Part shown: piece after piece, positions 1 through 7,504 of the stretch | How the letters are laid out: each line of letters begins with the position of its first letter | How positions within the stretch are numbered: position 1 is the stretch's first letter | Assembly: GCA_002386065.1 (NCBI GenBank) | Contig: DGES01000126.1 | Location: 35,170-44,740 of the forward strand | Direction: 5' to 3' | DNA: 9,571 bases | Origin: Firmicutes bacterium UBA3920 | GTDB lineage: Bacteria; Bacillota; Clostridia; Caldicoprobacterales; Xylanivirgaceae | Notes under the pieces: generated by a model | Database searches by the model: none | What the model saw: the letters and a program-made list of their open reading frames with translations, nothing else | What the model was told of the DNA's origin: nothing | Translations under genes and position numbers: made by a program

Positions 1-36
1 CCAATGCCTTTTTATGTATTATACATTTGCATACTT

Positions 37-897
37 TTAATTGAATTTAATAGCCGAACTCATATCAAAAAATCCCACTTTTGCCAGTTCACCAAGTATA
101 GGATTCATAAAATCCCCTATTTTTTTCATTGTATCTATCACTTCATCTACAGATGTATTGCTTTCTATACCTGCCAACGACAAATTTATTGCTGTCAACG
201 CATTGGCTACGCCTAAAGCACAGTGCTTTATACATGGCGCATCTTCAAAGTCTGTCACTGAATCATATGAAAGACCCAATACATTTTTAAGGGCAATACT
301 ACAAGCATGCCCTACCATATCGGGTGTCCCTCCAAGTGCTTCTACGGCAGCGCCGGCAGCCATTGTAGATGCACCACCATATTCCGCCTGACAACCAGCT
401 TGAGTCCCTGATAGATTGGTACGATTTGCAATTACCATACCTATCCCAACGGCAGTAAAAAGTTCCATAACTATTTTATCCCTAGGTATTTCATGTTCCT
501 CCATTATAGTGAGAAGTACAGCAGGTACCACACCACAAATATGAGTGGTAGGATCTATGGCAAATTCATCTATACACCTATTACCCTCCGTACATGCCAA
601 TGCCTTAATTAGCATCTTGTTCAACATCCTGTCACCTATTGTAATGCCTTTTTTAAAGGCATTATTCAGCCTATAGGCATCTCCACCTGATAGACCACCA
701 GAGGATATAAAAGGCATCTGTGTCCGTTCATGTATGGTTTCTTCCATTAATTGAAGCTTAGCAGACATCATATCATATGCTTCGTCTACTGAACAGCCAA
801 GCTCCTGTGCTCGACTTTCTAGCATAAGTTGTGATATTGGGATATTCAGTTCTTTTGCAGTAGCAATCACAAAATCAAGTGAACTATAATCCATCAT
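37..897 (-). CDS. sdaAA: Iron-sulfur L-serine dehydratase alpha-subunit family protein (divergent)
   Basis: This protein (286 aa) belongs to the SDH_alpha family, whose standard members form the catalytic half of the oxygen-sensitive [4Fe-4S] L-serine dehydratase (serine to pyruvate plus ammonia, cytosolic). Visible family motifs are SSGGLSGGDA (about 65-74), GCQAEYGGAS (about 168-177), ALKNVLGL (about 202-209) and PCIKH (221-225). The start at 897 is chosen because an AGGGGAG site sits 6 bases before this ATG; an upstream in-frame ATG at 924 has only a poorly spaced AAAGG, and a second ATG at 894 is also possible. Oddities: the second cluster cysteine (family LVCDPV) is Tyr211 here (LSYDSV), and the family APTAGS(C/S)G motif reads DPTTHICG (115-122). 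The gene is last in the glycine cleavage operon, 65 bp after gcvPB. No beta subunit (sdaAB) is seen; it may lie past the left edge. Family assignment is firm, serine as substrate is not. Confidence 0.78.
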   Translation of the reverse strand: MMDYSSLDFVIATAKELNIPISQLMLESRAQELGCSVDEAYDMMSAKLQLMEETIHERTQMPFISSGGLSGGDAYRLNNAFKKGITIGDRMLNKMLIKALACTEGNRCIDEFAIDPTTHICGVVPAVLLTIMEEHEIPRDKIVMELFTAVGIGMVIANRTNLSGTQAGCQAEYGGASTMAAGAAVEALGGTPDMVGHACSIALKNVLGLSYDSVTDFEDAPCIKHCALGVANALTAINLSLAGIESNTSVDEVIDTMKKIGDFMNPILGELAKVGFFDMSSAIKFN

Positions 898-903
898 CAC
901 ACT

Positions 904-910
904 CTCCCCT
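904..910 (-). promoter_or_regulatory. Ribosome binding site deciding the start of the serine dehydratase-like gene
   Basis: The minus strand reads AGGGGAG 6 bases before the ATG at 897 and 9 bases before a second ATG at 894. It lies inside the longer reading frame that begins at 924, which argues that the longer frame's first nine residues are not translated. Confidence 0.6.
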
Positions 911-962
911 TTAATGAGTTCCATACTTTATTTATACCTTTATATCTCGATATATCCATTAA

Positions 963-2420
963 TTAACCCTCATTTTCCCATCTTAAAATAGGATACCTTG
1001 CAGCCCTTGTTTCATCTAACCGCCTCATAGGAGCCCTATGGGGTGAATCCTTCAACTTATGAGGGGCTTCCTCTGCTATTTTTGAAAGCTTTGCCATCAC
1101 TCTTGCAAAAATATCTAGTGTTTCCTTGCTCTCAGTTTCAGTAGGTTCAATCATAAGAGCTTCCTTAACTATCATAGGAAAATAAACAGTGGGAGGATGA
1201 AAACCATAATCAATTAATCCTTTTGCTATATCCATAGCTGATACATCAAAATTCTTTTGCTTTTTAGCAGATAAAACAAATTCATGCATACAATATCTAT
1301 CATATGGAAGATCATAATATTCTTTTAGCATAGTCATGAGATAATTTGCATTCAATACTGCATTTTGCGAAACCGCCTTGAGTCCTTCAGCTCCCATACT
1401 CAATATATAGGCATAGGCCTTTACTATTACATTGAAATTTCCATAGAACGTCTTCACTTTTCCTATTGACAAAGGTCTATCATAGTCAAAATAATATTTG
1501 TTATCTTTTTTCTCCACCATTGGAACTGGCAAAAATGGTATCAAGTCCTCTTTTACTCCAACAGGTCCTGAACCTGGCCCTCCACCACCATGGGGTGTAC
1601 TGAAAGTTTTGTGTATATTTAGATGCATCACATCAAAACCCATATCTCCTGGTCTTGCCATACCCATTATTGCATTTAAATTGGCCCCATCATAATATAG
1701 AAGTCCCCCTACTCCGTGGATAATCTCACTTATCTGAATTATATTCTCTTCAAAAAGTCCTAATGTATTGGGGTTTGTAAGCATGAGGCCTGCCACATCT
1801 TCATCAACAACATCCTTTAGAGCCTCTATATCTACACATCCCCTCTCGTCTGATTGTACTTCAACTACATCATAACCTACCATCATAGCCGAAGCAGGGT
1901 TAGTTCCATGAGCTGAGTCAGGAACTATTATCTTATGTCTGTGTCCTTCTCCCCTATTCTCATGATATGCCTTTATTATCATAAGTCCTGTTAGCTCACC
2001 GTGGGCACCGGCCGCTGGCTGAAATGAGATTCTAGACATACCTGTAATTTCTGAAAGTAGGGTCTCCATATTATATAAAAGTTCTAAACACCCTTGAACA
2101 GTTTCCTCTGATTGATATGGATGGACATCAGTAAAACCCTCTAATTTAGCTACATCTTCATTTATCTTAGGATTATACTTCATAGTACATGATCCAAGGG
2201 GATAAAACTGTGTATCCACACTATAATTTAACTGTGAAAGATTAGTATAGTGCCTAATTACATCTAACTCGCTTACCTCAGGGAGCCTTGGATCCTCTTT
2301 TCTTAATATGTCTTCCCCAAGTAGCTCACCTAGATCCCGTTCAGGCACATCACATTTTGGAAGAGAATAGCCCCTTCGCCCTTCTCGACTTAATTCAAAT
2401 ATAAGCTTTCTATCCTTCAC
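963..2420 (-). CDS. gcvPB: Glycine dehydrogenase (decarboxylating) subunit 2
   Basis: This is the C-terminal half of the two-subunit P protein of the glycine cleavage system (485 aa, normal length). With GcvPA it decarboxylates glycine and passes the aminomethyl group to the lipoyl arm of GcvH. The pyridoxal-phosphate lysine is Lys271 in the motif NIHKTFSTPHGGGGPG (268-283). Other hallmarks are FYPLGSCTMKYNP (72-84), QPAAGAHGEL (134-143) and DSAHGTNPASA (168-178). The start codon is GTG and overlaps the gcvPA stop by 4 bases (GTGA), so the two halves are probably translationally coupled, as suits a 1:1 complex. An AGGTGAG ribosome site precedes the start. The next gene, the serine dehydratase-like one, follows 65 bp downstream. 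Confidence 0.97.
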   Translation of the reverse strand: MKDRKLIFELSREGRRGYSLPKCDVPERDLGELLGEDILRKEDPRLPEVSELDVIRHYTNLSQLNYSVDTQFYPLGSCTMKYNPKINEDVAKLEGFTDVHPYQSEETVQGCLELLYNMETLLSEITGMSRISFQPAAGAHGELTGLMIIKAYHENRGEGHRHKIIVPDSAHGTNPASAMMVGYDVVEVQSDERGCVDIEALKDVVDEDVAGLMLTNPNTLGLFEENIIQISEIIHGVGGLLYYDGANLNAIMGMARPGDMGFDVMHLNIHKTFSTPHGGGGPGSGPVGVKEDLIPFLPVPMVEKKDNKYYFDYDRPLSIGKVKTFYGNFNVIVKAYAYILSMGAEGLKAVSQNAVLNANYLMTMLKEYYDLPYDRYCMHEFVLSAKKQKNFDVSAMDIAKGLIDYGFHPPTVYFPMIVKEALMIEPTETESKETLDIFARVMAKLSKIAEEAPHKLKDSPHRAPMRRLDETRAARYPILRWENEG

Positions 2421-3760
2421 AATAGCTCACCTACTTTCTCAGCTAACATATCTATCTCCCGTTTAGTCCGCTTTTCAGTAACTGCAACCAACCAGCTTCC
2501 TTCTAGTTCTGGATAATCCCTACTGATATCATAGCCACCTATTATATCATAGTCTAATAATGCTCTATTTAGTTCATGAGCTGGTTTACCTATATCTATT
2601 ACAAATTCTTTAAAGAATGGCGCATCAAAAACAGCCTTTAAACCATCTATTTCCAATAGCCTATCATAGGCATAGTAAGCCTTTTGCACACAGAGGTTTC
2701 CAACCTCCTTAAGCCCTTCCCGTCCCATAACTGACATATAGACAGCAGCTATAAGGGCATTTAGGGATTGATTTGAACATATATTTGATGTGGCCTTTTC
2801 TCTACGAATATGCTGTTCTCTTGTCTGAAGTGTAAGCACATATCCCCGCTTTCCGTCCGCATCTACAGTCTCTCCAACTATCCTTCCTGGCATACGCCTT
2901 GTAAGTTTTTTGGTAGTTGCAAAAAAGCCCACATAAGGACCACCAAAATTTAGAGGATTTCCAAGGGATTGTCCTTCTCCTACCACTATATCTGCTCCAT
3001 ATTCACTAGGCGGTTTTATCAAAGATAGAGATATGGGATCTACACTCACTATAAACAGAGCGTCATGTCCATGTACCAGTTCTCCTATACCATCTAGATT
3101 CTCTAATATTCCAAAGAAATTAGGTGTCTGTATTATTACAGCAGCAGTATCATTTGAAAGTTTAGCCTCAAGATCATCTATAGATATGCGTCCATCTTCA
3201 TAGTCAAATTCCACCACATCTATACCATTACATCTAGCATATGTCCTCAATACTTCCCTACTATGAGGATGTACTGCTCTAGATATTAATACCTCCTGCT
3301 TGGATTTTACACTACATGCCATCTTAGCTGCCTCGGCCAAGGCTGTTGCGCCATCATATACAGAAGCATTGGCAGCATACATACCTGTAAGCTGACATAT
3401 CATTGTCTGATATTCAAACATGGCCTGAAGTGTACCTTGACTAACCTCCGGTTGATAGGGGGTATAAGACGTATAGAACTCAGAGCGTCCCACTATATGC
3501 CCTACAACACTTGGTATGTAATGGTCATAGGCACCTGCTCCTAAAAAACAGATGTTCCTTTTAACCGTCTCGTTTTTTTTAGAGAGTTCTTCCATATGAG
3601 ACTGGAGTTCCATCTCCCACATAGGTTCAGGAAGATCCAAATCCCTATCCAAAAAAACCTCTTTTGGTATATCTATAAACAAATCTTCAATTGAAGATAC
3701 ACCTATCTTATCAAGCATCTTCTGAACATCAGCATGGGTATTGGGAATATACCGTGACAT
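2417..3760 (-). CDS. gcvPA: Glycine dehydrogenase (decarboxylating) subunit 1
   Basis: This is the N-terminal half of the split P protein (447 aa, usual length). It resembles the PLP-fold half without the cofactor lysine and pairs with GcvPB. Typical segments are the start MSRYIPNT, FLGAGAYDHYIP (72-83), the SYTPYQPEVSQGTLQ block (98-112) and, near residue 320, REQHIRREKATSNICSNQ. An in-frame ATG at 3805 would add 15 residues lying wholly inside the end of gcvH. I place the start at 3760 because AGGAGG lies 7 bases upstream and family members begin with this MSRYIPNT-like sequence. The gene starts 2 bp after the gcvH stop and ends overlapping gcvPB by 4 bp. Confidence 0.96.
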   Translation of the reverse strand: MSRYIPNTHADVQKMLDKIGVSSIEDLFIDIPKEVFLDRDLDLPEPMWEMELQSHMEELSKKNETVKRNICFLGAGAYDHYIPSVVGHIVGRSEFYTSYTPYQPEVSQGTLQAMFEYQTMICQLTGMYAANASVYDGATALAEAAKMACSVKSKQEVLISRAVHPHSREVLRTYARCNGIDVVEFDYEDGRISIDDLEAKLSNDTAAVIIQTPNFFGILENLDGIGELVHGHDALFIVSVDPISLSLIKPPSEYGADIVVGEGQSLGNPLNFGGPYVGFFATTKKLTRRMPGRIVGETVDADGKRGYVLTLQTREQHIRREKATSNICSNQSLNALIAAVYMSVMGREGLKEVGNLCVQKAYYAYDRLLEIDGLKAVFDAPFFKEFVIDIGKPAHELNRALLDYDIIGGYDISRDYPELEGSWLVAVTEKRTKREIDMLAEKVGELL

Positions 3761-3762
3761 AC

Positions 3763-4149
3763 TTATGCCTCCTCTTCCTCGCAAAATTTCTGGTATTCCT
3801 CCCAATCCATCAAAGAATCGAGTTCCGATGGGTCATCTATTTCCAAGGCAATAAACCAACTTTCATAAGGTGCCTCGTTTACCATCTCTGGCATATTTTC
3901 AAGTTCTTCATTGATCTCTACTACAGTTCCAGATACAGGAGTATATATATCTGATGCTGCCTTCACCGATTCAACTACTGCAAAATCGTCACCTGCATCA
4001 AATGTATCACCAACTTCAGGAAGCTCAACAAACACAACATCTCCAAGGGAATCCTGTGCATAATCAGTTATTCCTATGTATACCTTGTCTCCCTCTATTT
4101 TTACCCATTCGTGATCCCTTGAATATTTTAAATTCTCTTTAATCTCCAT
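3763..4149 (-). CDS. gcvH: Glycine cleavage system H protein (lipoyl carrier)
   Basis: This small acidic protein (128 aa, standard size) carries the aminomethyl group between the P, T and L proteins on a lipoyl-lysine arm. The lipoylation site is Lys63 in VVESVKAASDIYTPVSG (58-74), with the usual glutamate three residues before it. Other family landmarks are the start LKYSRDHEW (7-15), GITDYAQDSLGDVVFVELP (26-44) and NEAPYESWF near residue 95. The C-terminal tail is strongly acidic (CEEEEA). A GGAGG site lies 9 bases before the ATG. It sits 23 bp after gcvT and 2 bp before gcvPA, in the standard T-H-PA-PB order. A dedicated lipoate ligase or synthase is not in the window. Confidence 0.98.
   Translation of the reverse strand: MEIKENLKYSRDHEWVKIEGDKVYIGITDYAQDSLGDVVFVELPEVGDTFDAGDDFAVVESVKAASDIYTPVSGTVVEINEELENMPEMVNEAPYESWFIALEIDDPSELDSLMDWEEYQKFCEEEEA
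3768..3773 (-). promoter_or_regulatory. Ribosome binding site deciding the gcvPA start
   Basis: A perfect AGGAGG on the minus strand lies 7 bases before the ATG at 3760 and inside the last codons of gcvH. It rules in the shorter gcvPA reading frame over the 3805 start. Confidence 0.85.
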
Positions 4150-4172
4150 ATAACATAACCTCCATCTAATAT

Positions 4173-5267
4173 TTATTTTCTATATTGCTTTGTGTAAAAC
4201 GGCAGTTTAACAATCTTAGCCTTAAGCCTCCTCTTTCTCACAACAATCTCTAATTCACCATCTTTAATGTCGGCATCAGTTTTTATAAGGGCAATGCCTA
4301 GATTTTTGCCCAAACTAGGGGAATAGCTGCCACTTGTCACATATCCTATCAGTATATCATCTGATAATACCTCATATCCTTCCCTCGCTATACCCCTATC
4401 TAACATTTCAAAACCTACAAGCCTGCGCTCTATACCTCGTTCCATTTGAGATACAAGGGCATCCTTACCTATAAAATTTTCCTTATCAAACTTTACAAAC
4501 TTTTCAAGTCCTCCCTCAAGGGGCGAAATATCTTTAGATATTTCATGTCCATATAGAGGAAGGGCTGCCTCAAACCGTAGGGTGTCTCTAGCTCCAAGAC
4601 CTGCCGGCATAATACCATAGTCCTTCCCTATATCCATTATACTATGCCATAACCTAACTACGTGTTCAGGCGATATATATATCTCAAAGCCATCTTCTCC
4701 TGTATAACCAGTTCTAGATATGAGCATCTCAGCTCCATCAATTACTATATCATCTGCAAATCTGAAAAACTTTATTCTGCCAAAGTCAAAATCAATGAGA
4801 TTATTTAAAATCTGCTCTGCATTTGGACCCTGCACTGCTAACTGTGCATATTCCTCAGATACATCCTTCACGTCCACCTCACCTTCCTTGTGGGCTAAAA
4901 ACCATTCGTAATCTTTATCTATATTAGCAGCATTTGCTACCACAAGAAATCTTTCTTGATGAAGTTTATAGACAAGTACATCATCTACCACTCCCCCATC
5001 TGGATAACAAATAGGAGAATAGACTATCCGTCCTTTCTGCGTTTTAGATATATCGTTTGTAAGTATCTTTTGAAGAAAGCTTTCAGCATCTCTTCCTTCT
5101 ATGAGAATTTCACCCATGTGCGAAACATCGAATATACCTGCCCTTTCTCTTACAGCCATATGTTCATCAATTATACTCGTATATTGGACAGGCATCATCC
5201 AACCGCCAAAATCTATTAGCTTTGCCCCTGCAGCTACATGGGTATCATAAAGTGGTGTCTTCTTCAA
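4173..5267 (-). CDS. gcvT: Glycine cleavage system T protein (aminomethyltransferase)
   Basis: This tetrahydrofolate-dependent enzyme (364 aa, usual length) takes the aminomethyl group from GcvH and yields 5,10-methylene-THF and ammonia. The N-terminal folate-binding domain shows GGWMMPVQYTSIIDEH (21-36), GIFDVSHMGEI (44-54) and GGVVDD (91-96), which holds the conserved catalytic-site aspartate. RTGYTGEDGFEIY (near 195) and the later ALPLYGHE motif are also typical. The start codon is TTG, supported by GGGAGG 8 bases upstream and by the usual K-T-P-L-Y opening. It is the first gene of the glycine cleavage operon, with an extended -10 promoter about 45 bases before it. Confidence 0.97.
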   Translation of the reverse strand: MKKTPLYDTHVAAGAKLIDFGGWMMPVQYTSIIDEHMAVRERAGIFDVSHMGEILIEGRDAESFLQKILTNDISKTQKGRIVYSPICYPDGGVVDDVLVYKLHQERFLVVANAANIDKDYEWFLAHKEGEVDVKDVSEEYAQLAVQGPNAEQILNNLIDFDFGRIKFFRFADDIVIDGAEMLISRTGYTGEDGFEIYISPEHVVRLWHSIMDIGKDYGIMPAGLGARDTLRFEAALPLYGHEISKDISPLEGGLEKFVKFDKENFIGKDALVSQMERGIERRLVGFEMLDRGIAREGYEVLSDDILIGYVTSGSYSPSLGKNLGIALIKTDADIKDGELEIVVRKRRLKAKIVKLPFYTKQYRK

Positions 5268-5275
5268 ATGATCAT

Positions 5276-5281
5276 CCTCCC
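5276..5281 (-). promoter_or_regulatory. Ribosome binding site for the TTG start of gcvT
   Basis: GGGAGG on the minus strand lies 8 bases before the TTG at 5267. The only nearby ATG, directly after this site, is out of frame and meets a stop after three codons, so the TTG start is favoured. Confidence 0.75.
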
Positions 5282-5312
5282 TTCTTTCTACATATTTTTT
5301 ATCTTTTATTTG

Positions 5313-5321
5313 AGTATACCA
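5313..5321 (-). promoter_or_regulatory. Extended -10 promoter for the glycine cleavage operon
   Basis: The minus strand reads TGGTATACT, an extended -10 element (TGnTATAAT-like). No good -35 box lies 16-18 bases upstream, which extended -10 promoters can tolerate. The expected transcription start is near 5306, giving a leader of about 40 bases. The element lies between the upstream terminator (5379-5413) and gcvT, which fits an independent operon. A short inverted repeat (5313-5325) overlaps it. Confidence 0.5.
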
Positions 5322-5378
5322 TACTAGAGAAAAAACTGCTATGTGCGAACCAAAATTGTGTAAGGTAAGATATTTTTC

Positions 5379-5413
5379 AAAAAAATTCAGGTAGAATTGA
5401 ATTCCTACCTGAA
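5379..5413 (-). terminator. Intrinsic terminator after the oxidoreductase gene
   Basis: On the minus strand a 9-bp perfect stem, TTCAGGTAG paired with CTACCTGAA (5386-5413), has a 10-base loop and is followed directly by seven T residues (5379-5385). It begins 9 bases after the oxidoreductase stop codon and separates the sugar cassette from the glycine cleavage operon. No T tract lies on the other side, so it works in the minus direction only. Confidence 0.9.
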
Positions 5414-5422
5414 AGATATGTT

Positions 5423-6580
5423 CTAAAATGTATCATCTACATCCATTGTTATATCCTGTTTCTTCTTTTTAAAAGTCGACGTCTCTATTCGTTTTTTAAG
5501 CTCATTATAGAATGCATCTTCATCCACAGGAATATCAACCCAGTTATCTATCCAAGATGATAAATGCATTGCATTAGATATCTCTAATCCTTTGATTCCA
5601 TCTGTTCCTGGTGCTAACAAGGTATCACCTTTTAATATGGCATCTATCCAATTTTGAGTTATACCTCTATGCCCTGTCTCTTTTCCTTCTATAGGAATAT
5701 CACATTCCCAACATTCTGGTTCCCCAAATCCACCTTTCCACTCGGCATTAAACTGCCTTTCCGGCACTCTAAGACGCCAAAATGTAAGCTTATTATCTTC
5801 TACAACTAATTTACCCCTATCCGCAGATATTTCAAATCTATTTGTTCCAGGAGCTTCACCTGTAGATGTAACAAATAAACCTGTTGCACCATTTTCGTAT
5901 TCTACATAGGCCATCACATCATCTTCTACCTCTATATCATGATATTTCCCAAAATAGCAGAAGGCTCTTACCCGTTTGGGCATTCCCACCATCCACTGCC
6001 ATAGGTCTAATTGATGGGGATCTTGGTTTAGAAGAACACCTCCACCTTCACCTGCCCAAGTAGCTCTCCAACCACCTGAATCATAATAGCTCTGTGGCCT
6101 ATACCAACTAGTTATAATCCAGATAGTGCGCTTTATATCACCCAATTCCCCTGTTTTAACTAAATCTCTAACCTTTCTATATATGGGGTTTGTTCTCTGG
6201 TTATACATTATTCCAAATACCCTATCAGTGCTTTCAGCGACCTCATTCATTTCTCTTACCTGCCTTGTATAAACTCCTGCCGGCTTTTCTATAAGCACAT
6301 GAAGTCCGTGCTCAAAGGCCTCTATGGCTATAGGTGGATGATCGTAATGGGGCGTTGCAATTATAACCCCATCTACACATTTAGACTCAAACAAAGCCTC
6401 AATCGAATCAAATAGGGCAACATCTTCACTTAAATTTTTCTTAGCCCATTTGAGTCGATTTGGATTTATATCACATACAGCTGTTAACTTCGCACCATAT
6501 ATCTCACCATTATCAATATATTTTGCATGATAACTACCCATATTTCCAATACCTATTACACCTACTCGTACTTTATCCAC
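5423..6580 (-). CDS. Gfo/Idh/MocA-family NAD(P)-dependent oxidoreductase
   Basis: This cytosolic dehydrogenase (385 aa) is of the family that oxidises or reduces sugars, inositols and their derivatives. An N-terminal Rossmann fold shows GIGNMG (10-15) followed by an acidic CDINP (36-40). The family EKPAG motif is at 98-102, with Lys99 the usual catalytic lysine. The C-terminal substrate domain shows GEGGGVLLNQDPHQLDLWQW (177-196), where His189 and Asp192 match the family's conserved active-site positions. The C-terminus ends in a lysine-rich stretch and an acidic tail (about 362-385) that looks longer than in many relatives. The start is GTG with AAAGGAGG 7 bases upstream. It is last in the LacI-linked cassette, 27 bp after an isomerase gene, and is followed by a strong terminator. 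The substrate cannot be read from the sequence; an inositol, a sugar or a glycoside oxidised at C3 are all possible. Confidence 0.92.
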   Translation of the reverse strand: MDKVRVGVIGIGNMGSYHAKYIDNGEIYGAKLTAVCDINPNRLKWAKKNLSEDVALFDSIEALFESKCVDGVIIATPHYDHPPIAIEAFEHGLHVLIEKPAGVYTRQVREMNEVAESTDRVFGIMYNQRTNPIYRKVRDLVKTGELGDIKRTIWIITSWYRPQSYYDSGGWRATWAGEGGGVLLNQDPHQLDLWQWMVGMPKRVRAFCYFGKYHDIEVEDDVMAYVEYENGATGLFVTSTGEAPGTNRFEISADRGKLVVEDNKLTFWRLRVPERQFNAEWKGGFGEPECWECDIPIEGKETGHRGITQNWIDAILKGDTLLAPGTDGIKGLEISNAMHLSSWIDNWVDIPVDEDAFYNELKKRIETSTFKKKKQDITMDVDDTF

Positions 6581-6607
6581 ACCCTCTCCTCCTTTGTATA
6601 AATACTC

Positions 6608-7480
6608 TTATTCATATCTATCATCAGATTCTATACTGGATAGTATCTCTTTTAAGGCATGAGTTGCAATTGCAAATGCCTTTTCTCCTTCATCAGATAT
6701 ATCTGACCCCACATCCCTCTTTTCTAGCTCTGAAAAACCTACAAAATTCGCAAGATGAGGTTCTATGGATAGAAAACCTTCAAATCCCATATTATAAAGC
6801 TCTGTCAATATCTCCTTTATTTTCCCATCCCCTTTACCTGATGGAACCACCTCATGATCACTGAACCTAGCGTCCTTTATATGCATATATTCTATATAGT
6901 CCCTTAAAAGCTCAAATGCATAGGGATAAGTTTCAACATCACATTGTATAAAATTTGCAGGATCAAATATGGCCTTTACCCGTTTATTATCTAAGTTTTC
7001 TAATAAATCTAAGCACCTCTCTGCCGTATCACCATATATACCCTTCTCATTTTCATGGAGAAGTATTATATCTGTATCCTTGGCTGCGTCTACAAATCGA
7101 TTCCACCTACTTAATACTTCATCTCTATATTTAGATGCTTCTTCCCCATTTGGAATATAAAAGCTAAACATCCTTATGTATCTGGTTTCAAGTATTTTTG
7201 CTATTTCCAGTGTATGCTTAAAAAGTTCAAGATGAGGTCTAAAGTCATCCTCAATCATTATCTTACCTATAGGAGAACCAATAGCCGATATTTTAAATCC
7301 CCTTTCATCCAACTTCCCCTTTATAGTCTTTACCTCATCCAAACTATACTCCACTATGTTCTTCCCGTTTACGCCTCGCATTTCTATATAGTTTATATCA
7401 TGTTTTTCCAACACATCCATCTGCACTGTAAGATCTTGATCTATCTCATCGGCAAACGCTGAAAGAATAAATTTCCCCAT
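6608..7480 (-). CDS. Xylose-isomerase-like TIM-barrel protein (sugar phosphate isomerase/epimerase family) 1
   Basis: This protein (290 aa) has the AP-endonuclease-2/xylose-isomerase-like TIM-barrel fold. The family usually binds a divalent metal and carries out isomerisation, epimerisation, dehydration or lyase chemistry on sugars and inositols. Likely metal ligands at strand ends are Glu143 (LLHENEKG), Asp173 (FDPANF), His200 (MHIKDA) and Glu240 (SIEPHL). A GKGDG loop (215-219) near the active site is typical. It starts at ATG with AGGAGG 7 bases upstream. It lies 24 bp after the second isomerase-like gene and 27 bp before the oxidoreductase, so the three are surely cotranscribed. It is clearly distinct in sequence from its neighbour, so the pair is not a recent duplication. 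The exact reaction is unknown. Confidence 0.9.
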   Translation of the reverse strand: MGKFILSAFADEIDQDLTVQMDVLEKHDINYIEMRGVNGKNIVEYSLDEVKTIKGKLDERGFKISAIGSPIGKIMIEDDFRPHLELFKHTLEIAKILETRYIRMFSFYIPNGEEASKYRDEVLSRWNRFVDAAKDTDIILLHENEKGIYGDTAERCLDLLENLDNKRVKAIFDPANFIQCDVETYPYAFELLRDYIEYMHIKDARFSDHEVVPSGKGDGKIKEILTELYNMGFEGFLSIEPHLANFVGFSELEKRDVGSDISDEGEKAFAIATHALKEILSSIESDDRYE

Positions 7481-7504
7481 TATTAAGCCTCCTCTTAGCT
7501 TTTA

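Noticed and set aside
14..26. Short palindrome ATGTAT-T-ATACAT after the serine dehydratase-like gene
   Set aside because: A one-base centre and no following T tract on the minus strand make a terminator unlikely; chance is probable in AT-rich DNA.
41..391. Plus-strand open frame of 116 codons
   Set aside because: It is the antisense shadow of the serine dehydratase-like gene, without a ribosome site or recognisable domain.
898..924. A longer serine dehydratase-like start at ATG 924
   Set aside because: It has only a poorly spaced AAAGG upstream, while AGGGGAG is well placed for the ATG at 897. The longer form remains possible.
941..954. Inverted repeat TATATC-TC-GATATA between gcvPB and the next gene
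   Set aside because: A two-base loop, an A/T-dominated stem and no T tract do not make a terminator, so the operon is taken as continuous.
3761..3805. A longer gcvPA reading frame starting at ATG 3805
   Set aside because: The added 15 residues lie wholly inside gcvH, have no ribosome site, and precede the usual MSRYIPNT-like start that has AGGAGG 7 bases upstream.
6460..6864. Plus-strand open frame of 134 codons
   Set aside because: It lies antisense across two well-supported genes, has a skewed His/Leu/Tyr/Ile composition typical of shadow frames, and has no family motif.
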